Positions 48,262-57,725 of a stretch of DNA of 64,000 nt are shown here, piece after piece. Source of the DNA: Aphrocallistes beatrix (taxonomy: Eukaryota > Porifera > Hexactinellida > Sceptrulophora > Aphrocallistidae); contig OY725488.1 in assembly GCA_963281255.1 (NCBI GenBank), positions 7,971,524 to 8,035,523 on the forward strand, read 5' to 3'. The notes beneath the pieces were generated by a model. The model had not been told where the DNA came from. It searched no databases and saw only the letters and a program-made list of their open reading frames with translations. The position numbers and the translations under genes were made by a program. Position 1 is the first letter of the stretch. Each line of letters begins with the position of its first letter.

Positions 48262-48332
48262 TACAGTTGATTCCCTTAATCAGGACACATCGGGTCTTGA
48301 TAATTTGTCACAATTAAGCGGAGTCAGCTGTA
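48262..48332. mobile_element. Small pogo-like element
   Basis: About 70 bases: TACAGTTGATTCCCTTAAT at the left and ATTAAGCGGAGTCAGCTGTA at the right. The right end nearly equals that of the element at 27935-28109, so this is an internally deleted family member. Confidence 0.72.
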
Positions 48333-48494
48333 TTTGTTCAATGATCAAGTAAATCTCAGATAATTGAGCTACTCCATCATAAAATCCAACCTCATTAATT
48401 TCAAATGTTTCTCATCATGATGCCACATATCCTTATTTAATAAAGATATTCTAAAAGCAGCACTAACCTGTAAATCATACAAGATGAATTCGTG

Positions 48495-48664
48495 CAGGCT
48501 TTCATCCAGGCGTACTGGGCGCGCCTAGAGGCGCGTATTTGGTCCCATGGATCATAATTAGCCGTATGATTTAGGCGCGTGGCATAAAACATATATACAA
48601 ATGCAGAGTCTAGGCGCGTAGAAAAATTTAGGCGTATGACTTTGGAAAGCTGGATGAAACCCTG
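48495..48664. mobile_element. hAT-like miniature element with perfect 8-bp duplication
   Basis: 170 bases starting CAGGCTTTCATCCAGGCG and ending AAAGCTGGATGAAACCCTG. Exact duplicates AATTCGTG lie at 48487-48494 and 48665-48672. The interior repeats the word TAGGCGCGT. The older copy at 15276-15440 belongs to the same family. Confidence 0.93.
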
Positions 48665-49944
48665 AATTCGTGTATGAAATATTTGTGTGGATTTAAAATT
48701 TCAATTAAAACTATGGTGTATTAGTCAATGAAATCGTTTTTTGAAACCTCGTTGATTTCTGCAGTCTTTAGCTCCTGAATGCTGGTTACGCTAGAATTTC
48801 GCCGCCAACTAACGGATCATGCATCACCCCAGAACCTCAATTCCGATCCTTAATTGATACAGCTCTGGTTAGGTAGATCCAAAATTATAACATTTCTAAG
48901 AAATGTTGATTATCAAAGCCTTTTAATCTATCTCAATCGGAGTCAATCCATGTGATTGCTCAAACCATCACATGGATACATATTATGATACGACTGCAAC
49001 AACTGGGTAGGGTTAGCTCGTTGGATACGTAATTAGTTAGTTAGTCCTCTGATATCCTAAGCTTTTAAAACTGAATTGATTTCTATTTAAGTATTTTACA
49101 CATTTTCGGAGTCAAATTCCTGTTTAATACCGTTTTACATTTCGTGACTAAATATTCTACCTAAAGACACTCTATTATTTCAACTTGATTTATACAAATA
49201 TTTGAGCGGAGATTAAGATTTAGGATCAGAGACTAGTTTTCAACAAACAAATTTGATATGAAAGAGTCACAAATACGTATTGTTTGTCGTCATTTAACAA
49301 TACAACGTAGGTCCCAATTTGAAAGGGTCAATACGGGTCACTCTGGGACTCACTAGGTACCATAGTCGCCAGGTTTATGATCTGCTGGCCAGGTCGGGGG
49401 GTTTCGGCCCCAGGATTGATATTATTTCCAAAACTTCGCGCCTATTCTAAGAATTTTAAAATTATCTCATTATTCTCATGTCCCCTATTTCCTGAATTTG
49501 AGACTATTTGGAGTAAATAGAATGCTCCTTGTTTACAAATGACAGACTATAAAGCCTACTAAACATTTAGAGCTGAATAAAATGAAATTTATAAGTTATG
49601 GCTATCAGATTGATGGATTAGCGAGGAAAGCATATTTCAGTGAATGTAGTTTTTACCCTTAAAGCGGGTCAGCGGGTGTCGATCCTTCAAATGTGGGTCT
49701 GATGGGACCTATGTACAAATGCATTTTTTTATTCAAGAAATTATTGACAGGATTTCATCTGAAAAGGGCAAGATATTTTTATACTGGGAATATTTTCTGA
49801 CTGCTCTCTCCTTGAGAGTCAGTTAAGTCCTAGCAACGCTTGCTTGTGACTAGTTTCTCGTATCTTTCACGTTTTACTCTCCGCCCCTTACGCTATGTAC
49901 TACGGATATGTATTGTAATTACTGTTGAATTATTTATTAAGTAG

Positions 49945-50565
49945 ATGGCTGAACGTCAATCTTTTGAGTTCAAAGTTGTACTCCTTGGAGAAGGGTGTGT
50001 TGGTAAAACCTCGATCTTCCTCAGGTACACAGAAGGCAAGTTTAATGAGAGGCACGATTCAACCCTCCAGGCTGCCTTCAAAACGAAAAAGTTGTCGATA
50101 GCCGGAAAACGTGTCGCTCTCCACATTTGGGACACAGCTGGGCAGGAGAAGTTCCATGCGATCGCTCCGATCTACTACAGAGATAGCCGGGGAGCCGTAC
50201 TCGTGTATGACATCACGGATGCGAACTCGTTTGACCGTGTCAAGACCTGGGTGAAGGAGCTGAGGAAGATGTGTGGAGCCGACCTGGTGCTGACTATCGT
50301 AGGGAACAAGAGCGACCTGGAGCGGAACAGACACGTGGAAGAGTGGAAAGCGTTGGAGTACGCTGAACAAGTGGGAGCCAAGCACGCCACTTGCTCTGCT
50401 AAGCAAAATAAAGGTATCGAAGAACTGTTTTTAGAGCTCACCAGGCGTCTGACCTCACCAGGGAACTCTACCCCTAAGGCCAGCCCACCCTCTCGGCCCC
50501 AGCCTTCTCTGGACATAGTAGATGATGATGCCAAGCCCCTGGGCAAGGAAGGAGGTTGCTGCTAG
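49945..50565 (+). CDS. RAB21: Small GTPase RAB21, intronless
   Basis: RAB21 controls early-endosome traffic and integrin endocytosis. 206 residues in one exon. GTPase motifs are GEGCVGKT (residues 15-22), the RAB5/21-type switch I (STLQAAFKTKKL), WDTAGQEKFHAI, NKSD and CSAKQNKGIEELFLEL. The stretch VKELRKMCG and the SAKQNKGIEELF block are specific for RAB21 within the RAB5 group. The C-terminus is a Pro-rich hypervariable linker ending GGCC, the double-cysteine geranylgeranylation site. The ATG follows directly after a TAG in an AT-rich acceptor-like sequence. Confidence 0.95.
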   Translation: MAERQSFEFKVVLLGEGCVGKTSIFLRYTEGKFNERHDSTLQAAFKTKKLSIAGKRVALHIWDTAGQEKFHAIAPIYYRDSRGAVLVYDITDANSFDRVKTWVKELRKMCGADLVLTIVGNKSDLERNRHVEEWKALEYAEQVGAKHATCSAKQNKGIEELFLELTRRLTSPGNSTPKASPPSRPQPSLDIVDDDAKPLGKEGGCC

Positions 50566-50917
50566 TCACTCCCACAGCCAGTGGTCCTGTTGCAGTGACT
50601 TTTTAACGGAAATGAGGTTGCCATAATTAGGTCCTTATTTTAACTCTATTCACTAAGACAACTAATTGAGTGATTTGGATCTTTCTGTTAATAATAATTC
50701 CATTTGAATGTGATAATATTTGTAGTGTCATTGGCAACTCTATTTGTTTATATTTCCCTCACATTGATAGAATTTGTCTCTTGAAGCAAATGCCACTTTG
50801 TCTCCCTCGATTATATGGGATTTGCTTCAATTTCCCCTCACGGATAGAGTTTCTGCCTTTAGATATCTTTTAATATCATTCATTATGCTACATCTGAATG
50901 GGTGCAGGCTTTACTCA

Positions 50918-51040
50918 CTCACTATTATCTCGCGATTTAGGACCACTGTTGGTAATACTATTTACCATATGTCACAATTTGTCACATCATTGCCATCACA
51001 CGATTTAGTTAGATTACAGGTTGAGACTTGAGAGGCCTGG
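50918..51040. repeat. Dispersed repeat family A, copy 3
   Basis: Contains ATTATCTCGCGATTTAGGAC, AATACTATTTACCATATG, ACACGATTTAGTTAGATTAC and the ending TTGAGAGGCCTGG. It lies about 350 bases downstream of RAB21. Confidence 0.75.
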
Positions 51041-51592
51041 GTTTATTATTTTACAAGGGCATTAGTAAAATTCAAGTGTCCATTAAATGTGCTAAAAGCC
51101 ACATACGAACCAGGGATTAGCTGTTAGTTCCAAAGATTATATTTTATCTATGGATCCAGTCCATTCCTGAAATAATGAGGCCTCTCGTTATAAAGAAATA
51201 AATTAATGGTATAGCCTATAGCCATTTGAAATAGCTATAGCATACATTACAAATGTTGCTTCAACCTAACTCCGCTTGTAACATATAATACCGGATGTTG
51301 TTTGGTTCCATTCACCTAGAAACATCAATTTAAATCTTGAAATAAATCCTGTTGCTTTCTTCTCATGTTAACATCATTAGAATTTGTGATCATTATTTGA
51401 TGTCTCAGCAGTTTTGTATTGGTGACTACAAATGGTGACTTTGCATAAGGATACAAGAATTGTATGAGACGATGAGACTGGACTAAGTACATCACTCTGA
51501 TGTAAGCAGGTGCAAGTGCACTATTTTCATATCATGAGGGATTATGAATGTACGTATGGTGCACCAATGAGGTAAAACGAATTTTCCAAAAG

Positions 51593-51598
51593 TATAAA
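51593..51598 (+). promoter_or_regulatory. Possible TATA box
   Basis: TATAAA 35 bases before the ATG at 51633. A start about 30 bases downstream would give a 5' leader of only around 10 bases. The site is weak evidence in AT-rich DNA. Confidence 0.3.
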
Positions 51599-51632
51599 TT
51601 CGCCAACTTGAAACAGATCTTACAATTTCCCA

Positions 51633-51929
51633 ATGAAGTTTATACTAATAGCTGCCTTGTGTCTTTTTTGTTTGTGGGTTGTCTCAGTTGAATCGAGCTA
51701 TGCAGAGAGAAAAGAATCCAGACACCAGACAGACAGGGAATGGGTAGTGATGATTGTTTTGACACTCTCAATCCTGTGTGTAGTGGGGTGCATTGGGGGA
51801 ATTATGACATGTTTGGGTCTAGTTATCTTCAACAAATGTCGTGGTAAGAAAACAACAATCGTGAAGTCGGTATCAAAAGGCAAACAAGCAATGGCAGAAG
51901 AACAGCCACCTACATACGACCAACTTTAA
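51633..51929 (+). CDS. Small single-pass membrane protein with PPxY tail
   Basis: I do not recognise the family. 98 residues, one exon. It starts with a signal peptide (MKFILIAALCLFCLWVVSVE), then a short charged lumenal or extracellular stretch (AERKESRHQTDREW), a transmembrane segment from about residue 38 to 67 (VVMIVLTLSILCVVGCIGGI and onward), a basic cytosolic stretch (NKCRGKKTTIVKSVSKGK), and the end EEQPPTYDQL. PPTY is a PPxY motif that can recruit WW-domain proteins such as NEDD4-type ubiquitin ligases. This layout recalls small shisa-like or vesicular adaptors, but the cysteine pattern needed for a shisa assignment is not present. The clear segment order and stop-to-motif placement argue it is a real gene. 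Confidence 0.72.
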   Translation: MKFILIAALCLFCLWVVSVESSYAERKESRHQTDREWVVMIVLTLSILCVVGCIGGIMTCLGLVIFNKCRGKKTTIVKSVSKGKQAMAEEQPPTYDQL

Positions 51930-52524
51930 AAGCTTCTACTATGTCTTTTGTCTTTTTCTTTTATGTGTTCATGTGTGGTTGTTAAAATAATTTTACCCCC
52001 AAGATGTACATGTCTGATTCTTTGTCTCATTAGACTCATAATTTAAATTAATAACTTTATAATTGATAATGGAGTCGTTTGTTCTATCTAGCTCCAATTT
52101 TTAAATTCTGTTGTCTAAATCGAGCTCAAGTCATAAGCCATATCATAAAATCTAAAATGAAGAATTTGTCCAAAATGTAGAATTTAAAATATATACAATT
52201 TACGAGATATATATTCACGAAAAGAATTAAATTAGAATAATTCAAAAAATGTAATAAAATCCCAAAATTTATAAATAATTTAATCTTTTTGAATTGGGCT
52301 TTCTTTTCTTATCAGGATGTGATAGTCTAGGACCCTAGAACATTATTACGCGCTTAGATTTACATTCTTTGAATTCCATTCGCTTGTAAGTATGCGCAAT
52401 GCGCACAGATTAAACTTTGCACATCCTACGCCACCCTACAGAAAGTGTTTTTACCAAATTATAATTCGCCTTTTTCGCTTCACACCCGAATGTAGAACTT
52501 AACATAGAACCAGCTCGCTTTATC
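51930..52524. other. Spacer before eIF2alpha
   Basis: About 600 AT-rich bases. It probably holds the 3' UTR of the small membrane protein and the eIF2alpha promoter. No transposon ends seen. Confidence 0.35.
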
Positions 52525-53469
52525 ATGGCATCTTCAGCGAAACTCAGCTGTCGCTACTACCATTCTCGCTTTCCACAGCTGGACGAGATAGTGATGGCCA
52601 ATGTGAACCGTATAGAGGACATGGGGGCGTACTGCTCTCTGATGGAGTACAACAATATCGAGGGGATGATTCTGATGAGTGAGGTTTCCAGGCGTCGCAT
52701 TCGATCTCTCAACAAACACCTGCGCGTTGGCCGTAACGAGTGCGTGGTCGTGATACGAGTGGACGAGGTGAAGGGGTACATCGACCTCTCCAAGAGGAGG
52801 GTGTCTGCTGAGGAGGCGGAGAAGTTCCAGGACAGATTCATAAAAGCCAAAACTATAAACCAGATCCTCAGACACACAGCCGACACGCTTGACTTCAAGA
52901 CGAACGAGGAGTTTGAAGATCTGTACAATAAGACTGCTTGGGCTATCGACGAGAAGAAGGACCAGAAAGGGGCCTGCTATGAAGTGTTCAAGAAAGCCGC
53001 GATAGACCCCTCCGTTCTAAACCCTCTCAATCTGGACGAGAAGGTGCTGGAGGTGCTGCTGATTTGTATCGGCCGTCGGTTGACCCACCAACCTGTCAAA
53101 CTAAGAGCTACGTTCGAGCTGAACTGCTACACATACGAGGGAATCGAGGCGATAAAGCAAGCCCTGAGGGAAGGTCTGAAGTACTCTTCAGAGAGCATGC
53201 CGCTCCAGATCAACCTCATCGCACCACCCAAGTACATCATGACGACCACCACCCTAGACCACACGGACGGCGTGACCAAGCTACGCTCTGCACTCTACGC
53301 GATCAAACAGGCTATCGAGGACAGACAGGGCAAGTACAACTTGGTGGCTGAGCCTAGAGTGGCTACGGAGACGGACGATCAGGAGTTGGAGAATGAGATG
53401 AAACAGCAGGAGCTAGCCAACCGTGAGGTTGATGGGGATGATAGCCATAGTGCTAGTGACGTTGATTAG
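52525..53469 (+). CDS. EIF2S1: Translation initiation factor eIF2 alpha subunit, intronless
   Basis: The alpha subunit of eIF2, which brings initiator Met-tRNA to the ribosome. 314 residues, one exon, full length. It starts MASSAKLSCRYYHSRFPQLD, with the S1 fold (MGAYCSLMEYNNIEGMIL). The stress-kinase target serine is kept in MSEVSRRRIRSL as residue 55, aligned to human Ser51/52, and the kinase-docking region GYIDLSKRRV is intact. So this animal can regulate translation by eIF2alpha phosphorylation. The C-terminal domain includes APPKYIMTTTTLDHTDG. The end is acidic (DGDDSHSASDVD) but shorter than some orthologues. Animal eIF2alpha genes usually have introns, so the single exon adds to the intronless class seen here. 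Confidence 0.97.
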   Translation: MASSAKLSCRYYHSRFPQLDEIVMANVNRIEDMGAYCSLMEYNNIEGMILMSEVSRRRIRSLNKHLRVGRNECVVVIRVDEVKGYIDLSKRRVSAEEAEKFQDRFIKAKTINQILRHTADTLDFKTNEEFEDLYNKTAWAIDEKKDQKGACYEVFKKAAIDPSVLNPLNLDEKVLEVLLICIGRRLTHQPVKLRATFELNCYTYEGIEAIKQALREGLKYSSESMPLQINLIAPPKYIMTTTTLDHTDGVTKLRSALYAIKQAIEDRQGKYNLVAEPRVATETDDQELENEMKQQELANREVDGDDSHSASDVD

Positions 53470-53658
53470 TTTGAAATTACTACGTAGGTGTTCATACATT
53501 TATTTGTGCTCGATTGCATGCAAAATTCCTAGATTTAGAGAATAATGAGGTACAAATATAACTGAGAAACTGAGCGCGCTTAGAAATGTGGGCCGCCTAG
53601 AGCAGGCACTGGAACGCTTGGTGAGGCCTGCCTTTGAACGATTCATGTAAACTGTGTA

Positions 53659-53804
53659 CAGTGGCCTTCAAACTTTTTTCCAAGCGTACCCCCAGACTGT
53701 TTTTGAAATTATGTATATCCCCAACAGTTAACTCATGCTATTAGTATTAATATGTTGAGATATATAATTTTGAGACCCGGCGTACCCCAGTTTGAATACC
53801 ACTG
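53659..53804. mobile_element. hAT-like miniature element
   Basis: Starts CAGTGGCCTTCAAACTTTTT and ends CCCCAGTTTGAATACCACTG. Inner words GCGTACCCCC and GGCGTACCCC occur in the two halves. The CAGTGG-TTCAAACT end is a common hAT form. Flanks ACTGTGTA and CTGTAATA match only partly. Confidence 0.72.
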
Positions 53805-54082
53805 CTGTAATACATACATTTCACAGGTGCCACAAAGTAGACCACAAATGGTGATTACCCAATGAATGCTGGAACTTTGAATACTCCAGATTTATTTTGA
53901 CTTACTAAGATGTACTTACTCAATTGACCCACTTAACTATCCTTTTACGTATCACCAGGGCCGGTGTAGGAATGTGAGACCTCTGTGACTACACCATCCC
54001 TAGCTAACGAGCTCCCTAGTGGTAGATGTACTGTCTAACTGTCTAGTCTTGCCACTGTGCCAGCCTTGAAATAAGACTTGAA

Positions 54083-54200
54083 ACTTGTCAATTAGTGGTT
54101 ACCACAGACTATGCGACTTTGTTCCACAACCAGCCTGATTCACTTATGCCTGTTGTGGAGCAAAGTCTCATAGTCTGTGGTAACCATTAATTGACAAGTA
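54083..54200. repeat. Near-perfect 118-bp palindrome
   Basis: ACTTGTCAATTAGTGGTTAC and CACAGACTATG run inwards from the left; CATAGTCTGTGGTAACCATT and AATTGACAAGT run outwards on the right, with TTGTTCCACAAC/GTTGTGGAGCAA nearer the centre. Each arm is about 50 bases with few mismatches. It ends only 23 bases before the next start codon, so it covers the promoter or leader-acceptor zone of the carnitine acyltransferase gene. Confidence 0.9.
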
Positions 54201-54223
54201 TGAATCGAATCTAATTTCAGGTC

Positions 54224-56071
54224 ATGAGTTTCTATACTTTGTCGTTTCAAATTTTAACAAATACTATACACCGTATTATTCACGTCATTATTAGAATCTC
54301 TAGTCTTTCATTAATGTCAAGATACAGGATACCGCCCAATCTCCCTGTGCCTGCATTGTCCGAGTCTCTGGCCAGGTTTATCAGTGCTCTGAGGCCTCTT
54401 CTCTCCAGCACTCTGCTGTCTGAAACGATTCGCTTGACTAAGCGCTTCGAAGAAAATGAAGGGAGTTATCTTCAAAATAAGTTATTAGAGATTTCTGCAG
54501 AAACTGATAACTGGGCGTCGCAGACTTTTATCCAAGAGAAATTTCTCTCTAAAAAAATTTCTTTAATCAGATCAAATTCTGCAGGAATTAATCAAAATAG
54601 ATTTCATTGGGCGAATACTGGTGCAAAGCTAGCCACTATATCTAAATATCTCGTTTTTTTGCTCAACAAAGTGGAGGTTATCCGAACTGAAAGATTAGCT
54701 CAGGATATGATAAGGAATGTGCCTCTCTGCATGGAACAATATAAAAACGTGACAGGTGTTTATAGACAACCGAATCCTACACTTGACACTTATACGTATG
54801 CACGAGACAGTACGCACATTGTCGTGATGCATGCGGGGCATATTTACAAGATGCCAGTCTACACGTCAGAAGACAGGACCATTGTCAGCGAAGAGAAGTT
54901 TGCAGCAATGCTGTCTCAGGTGTTAGAAGAGTCCAGTAGGACAGGACCAGAGCAACCTAGATCAGTGGGACTCCTCACGGCGATGGACCGTGACGTTTGG
55001 TACCGAGCAAGGAAGGAACTGATGCGATCTCCCGTCAATGCTGCATCTCTCAAAGTGATTGAGCAAAGTTTGTTCGGACTCTCTTTAGATGGATCGAATG
55101 TGGAAGATATTGTGGAAGTTCTCAAACTAAACAGAGTTGGTGATCCTCGTGAAAACTTTGGCTATTATAACCGTTGGTTCGACTTAGGATTACAAACAAT
55201 TTTCACGAATAGAGGTTACCTCGGTTGGTCGATAGAACATTCGATAAGTGACGGTTCAATTATGCCTTTATTCGAAAATGTTCTCAGCGAATGTTCACAT
55301 ACCGGAGAGTACATTGTGACAGCGCAGGATCCTAATCTGAAAGTTGAATTACTGAAATGGGAACTTTCTTCAAATATTAAAGCAGAGTTAGAGGATATGA
55401 AATGCGAGTTAGCACATTTTTACAAACAATATGATGTTTGTACTTTAGAATTTTCTGAGCTCAGTAAGGATGACATCAAGAAACAAGGCTTAAATTTCCA
55501 TACATTTATCCATATCGCGTTACAATTAGCATATTTTAAATTATATAGTAAGTTAGAAGGATTTTACCATCCTTTCACGCTAAGATTTTTCAAAGGAGGT
55601 CGTTTGGAACAACCATTTTTAATAACGAGCGAGTCAAAAGAATTCGTTGAAGGGATGAATTTGAGGAAACTGCGCAACGACGAGAAGTTGACACTTTTGA
55701 AACGAGCAATGAGAAAGCACCAAGAGATTCTGCTGGATGTTGGACAAGGACAGGTGTATGTGAGGCATCTAAAAGCATTGAAACTTCTCGCAAATAGAGA
55801 GGGTCTATATACGGAATTGTTTGAGAGTGAATCTTTCAAGATTTTTAGCCTTCCTCACCTAGCCGCATTATTTGTACTCACTGAACTTCCTCTTATCAGC
55901 ACACCTATCCCCGATTATTATGGCCACTGGGTCTATTTTCACTCGATAAAAAACTCGATTCATTTTTCCGTATCTACTCTACTTAAATCCTCTTCTACTA
56001 CTCCCTCCTCCGAGTATGCATTGGCATTAGAATCTTCCCTCCTAGAACTGAAACAAATTTTACTCAAGTAA
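54224..56071 (+). CDS. Carnitine/choline acyltransferase (CRAT-like), intronless
   Basis: Transfers acyl groups between CoA and carnitine. 615 residues in one exon. After a 30-residue leader comes the family N-terminus PPNLPVPALSESLARFISAL, then ENWAS-like TDNWAS, MEQYKNVTGVYRQP, HIVVMHAGHIYKMPVY and NRWFDLGLQTIF. The catalytic histidine is His339 in GWSIEHSISDGS. Near the end are RFFKGGRLEQ, where many relatives have GRTETIRS, and PDYYGHWVYFHSI with IHFSVSTLL. The leader MSFYTLSFQILTNTIHRIIH and the next 10 residues have no acids and several basic residues, like a mitochondrial targeting sequence, as in CRAT. A strong acceptor-like CTAATTTCAG ends 3 nt before this ATG, which supports it over the next ATG at 54314. 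The changed RxET region may alter specificity. Confidence 0.93.
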   Translation: MSFYTLSFQILTNTIHRIIHVIIRISSLSLMSRYRIPPNLPVPALSESLARFISALRPLLSSTLLSETIRLTKRFEENEGSYLQNKLLEISAETDNWASQTFIQEKFLSKKISLIRSNSAGINQNRFHWANTGAKLATISKYLVFLLNKVEVIRTERLAQDMIRNVPLCMEQYKNVTGVYRQPNPTLDTYTYARDSTHIVVMHAGHIYKMPVYTSEDRTIVSEEKFAAMLSQVLEESSRTGPEQPRSVGLLTAMDRDVWYRARKELMRSPVNAASLKVIEQSLFGLSLDGSNVEDIVEVLKLNRVGDPRENFGYYNRWFDLGLQTIFTNRGYLGWSIEHSISDGSIMPLFENVLSECSHTGEYIVTAQDPNLKVELLKWELSSNIKAELEDMKCELAHFYKQYDVCTLEFSELSKDDIKKQGLNFHTFIHIALQLAYFKLYSKLEGFYHPFTLRFFKGGRLEQPFLITSESKEFVEGMNLRKLRNDEKLTLLKRAMRKHQEILLDVGQGQVYVRHLKALKLLANREGLYTELFESESFKIFSLPHLAALFVLTELPLISTPIPDYYGHWVYFHSIKNSIHFSVSTLLKSSSTTPSSEYALALESSLLELKQILLK

Positions 56072-57725
56072 ATATATTCCCAGATACCCTGGATTGGTCT
56101 CCAACTCCCATAAAATATTCTTTTTTAAATCCTTAACCCTAGATTATCAACACTCGCGATATCGCGGATGTCTCCAGCCATTTTCAATGGGAAAGAAGCC
56201 ATAAAGTTGTACCACTGTGATATATTTCGGTAGTCTTAGGTTAACCCTTAAATTGTTTGTTATTCACTCATTAATGTCACAGTTCGTGAAATATTTATTG
56301 TGTAATCATTGTTGCTATCCTGATTATTAAAACACGCGGACGGGGTGAGAGGTACTTCTGTATTTAGGAACTAATTCCATTTCATAATTTAGTTGACTTG
56401 TGCCCTGATTAATTAGATTGAGATACTTTTTCAGGGTTGAATAATTGATCTTCTACGATGTATTCTACCTTAAAAGCTATTGTAATACTGGATATTCATT
56501 GTGTCATTGTCACTTCACTTTCATAACGCGTCATCCTACGCCTACGAAGCATTTAACAAAATCACGCGTAGGTTTCGGAATTCAGGATTTTATTATATTT
56601 TGCAAACGTAATCTAATAATTAATCAATATTTAGGTGAATATATCCATGCAACTGCTCGTCGTTTCACAATTGAGTTAGACCCATCGTTTAACAGTCTGG
56701 AAGGACATACATTAATTCGATTTCATCCGGCGGAAAACACATTAATATTATTACTAATTTGCTATCTTACCACGGCGATTCCTTTTAGAAAATAGTATAT
56801 TTACAACATTTATAAAAAAAATATAGTTATCATCCTTACTATTAAAACTCGATTAATGTTTGTGTATGTGTGTATATATATAAGCAAGCGCGCTTGTTTT
56901 TATTAAAAAGCATTGTACATCCAGCACGAAACACAATTTGAAAGCAAGACCTTTCCTTTTGATAGTGCTTTATTCCATCCCAGCATCCATTGTACTTCGT
57001 AAGTAGCTTAGATGGTTGCTAGAGACAAATAGTGTACTGGAACTATAGACTGAATATTTATTGCGCTTCCTTGTATCATATGAGCTGGTTTGATCCAACT
57101 TATACAACATTATGCATTTATACTTTGTGATCCAACATCTGCAGTTAGGAATTTGAGTAAAGGACTTTCCACAAACTTACTCAGAAAAGTTGTACTTACA
57201 TACAGTTACTGCAATGGTTATGGAACAGAAAGGTTTTCTTGGGAGCAGATTATTATCGCTATTGTTTCCATTTACCTGTACTTAATATAGGTAGACTGAG
57301 ACGGGCACATTTCAGAATGTGATATTTGGTCGCTACGAATCATAACTCTATTTGCGACAATTGAATTGCGTTTGGTTTTCTTAGTTCACATAAGTATACC
57401 TATTAAATACCTATTTGTTTAATTTTAATTTATGATAAGGTGGTGAACTGTATGTAAATTTGACATTTTAAATTTATTTATAGCTCAAAAGTACATTTGG
57501 CGATCAATGTTAAATGTGATTAATTGGTGCCACTCTATACCTATTCCGCTGCTACTCTAATTAGCACTGCAGTTTGCTCTGATCCTCTAGTATTAGACTT
57601 ATGTGCAGTACGAAAGGCACTCTATTGAGTATAAATAGACAATTAAACTTACAACTTCTATTTCGAGTCAGCTCGTAATTATCTAGTAAATAGTGACGTT
57701 ACATCTTTTTCAACTAGCTCTTAGA
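56072..57725. other. Spacer before MED25
   Basis: About 1.65 kb. It contains a deleted Helentron-like copy (56833-56898). An ORF at 56445-56795 ends with an odd but unrecognised peptide and is probably chance. The last 20 bases before MED25 are a good polypyrimidine tract and AG. Confidence 0.4.
56833..56898. mobile_element. Helentron-like element, internally deleted
   Basis: Starts CCTTACTATTAAAACTCGAT, passes through a TG/TA microsatellite, and ends at AAGCAAGCGCGCTTG. Only the two ends of the family at 35217-35753 are present, so the termini mark the real element boundaries. Confidence 0.75.

Larger units (their letters stand above)
50566..51632. other. Spacer downstream of RAB21
   Basis: About 1.07 kb. 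Apart from the family A repeat and a promoter-like TATAAA near the right end, nothing stands out. ORFs here (50670-51031) are AT-driven and overlap the repeat. Confidence 0.4.
53470..54223. other. Spacer with two inverted-repeat elements
   Basis: About 750 bases between eIF2alpha and the carnitine acyltransferase, containing the elements at 53659-53804 and 54083-54200. No exon seen. Confidence 0.45.

Noticed and set aside
56445-56795. 116-codon ORF downstream of the carnitine acyltransferase
   Set aside because: No start context, no recognisable domain and AT-driven composition.
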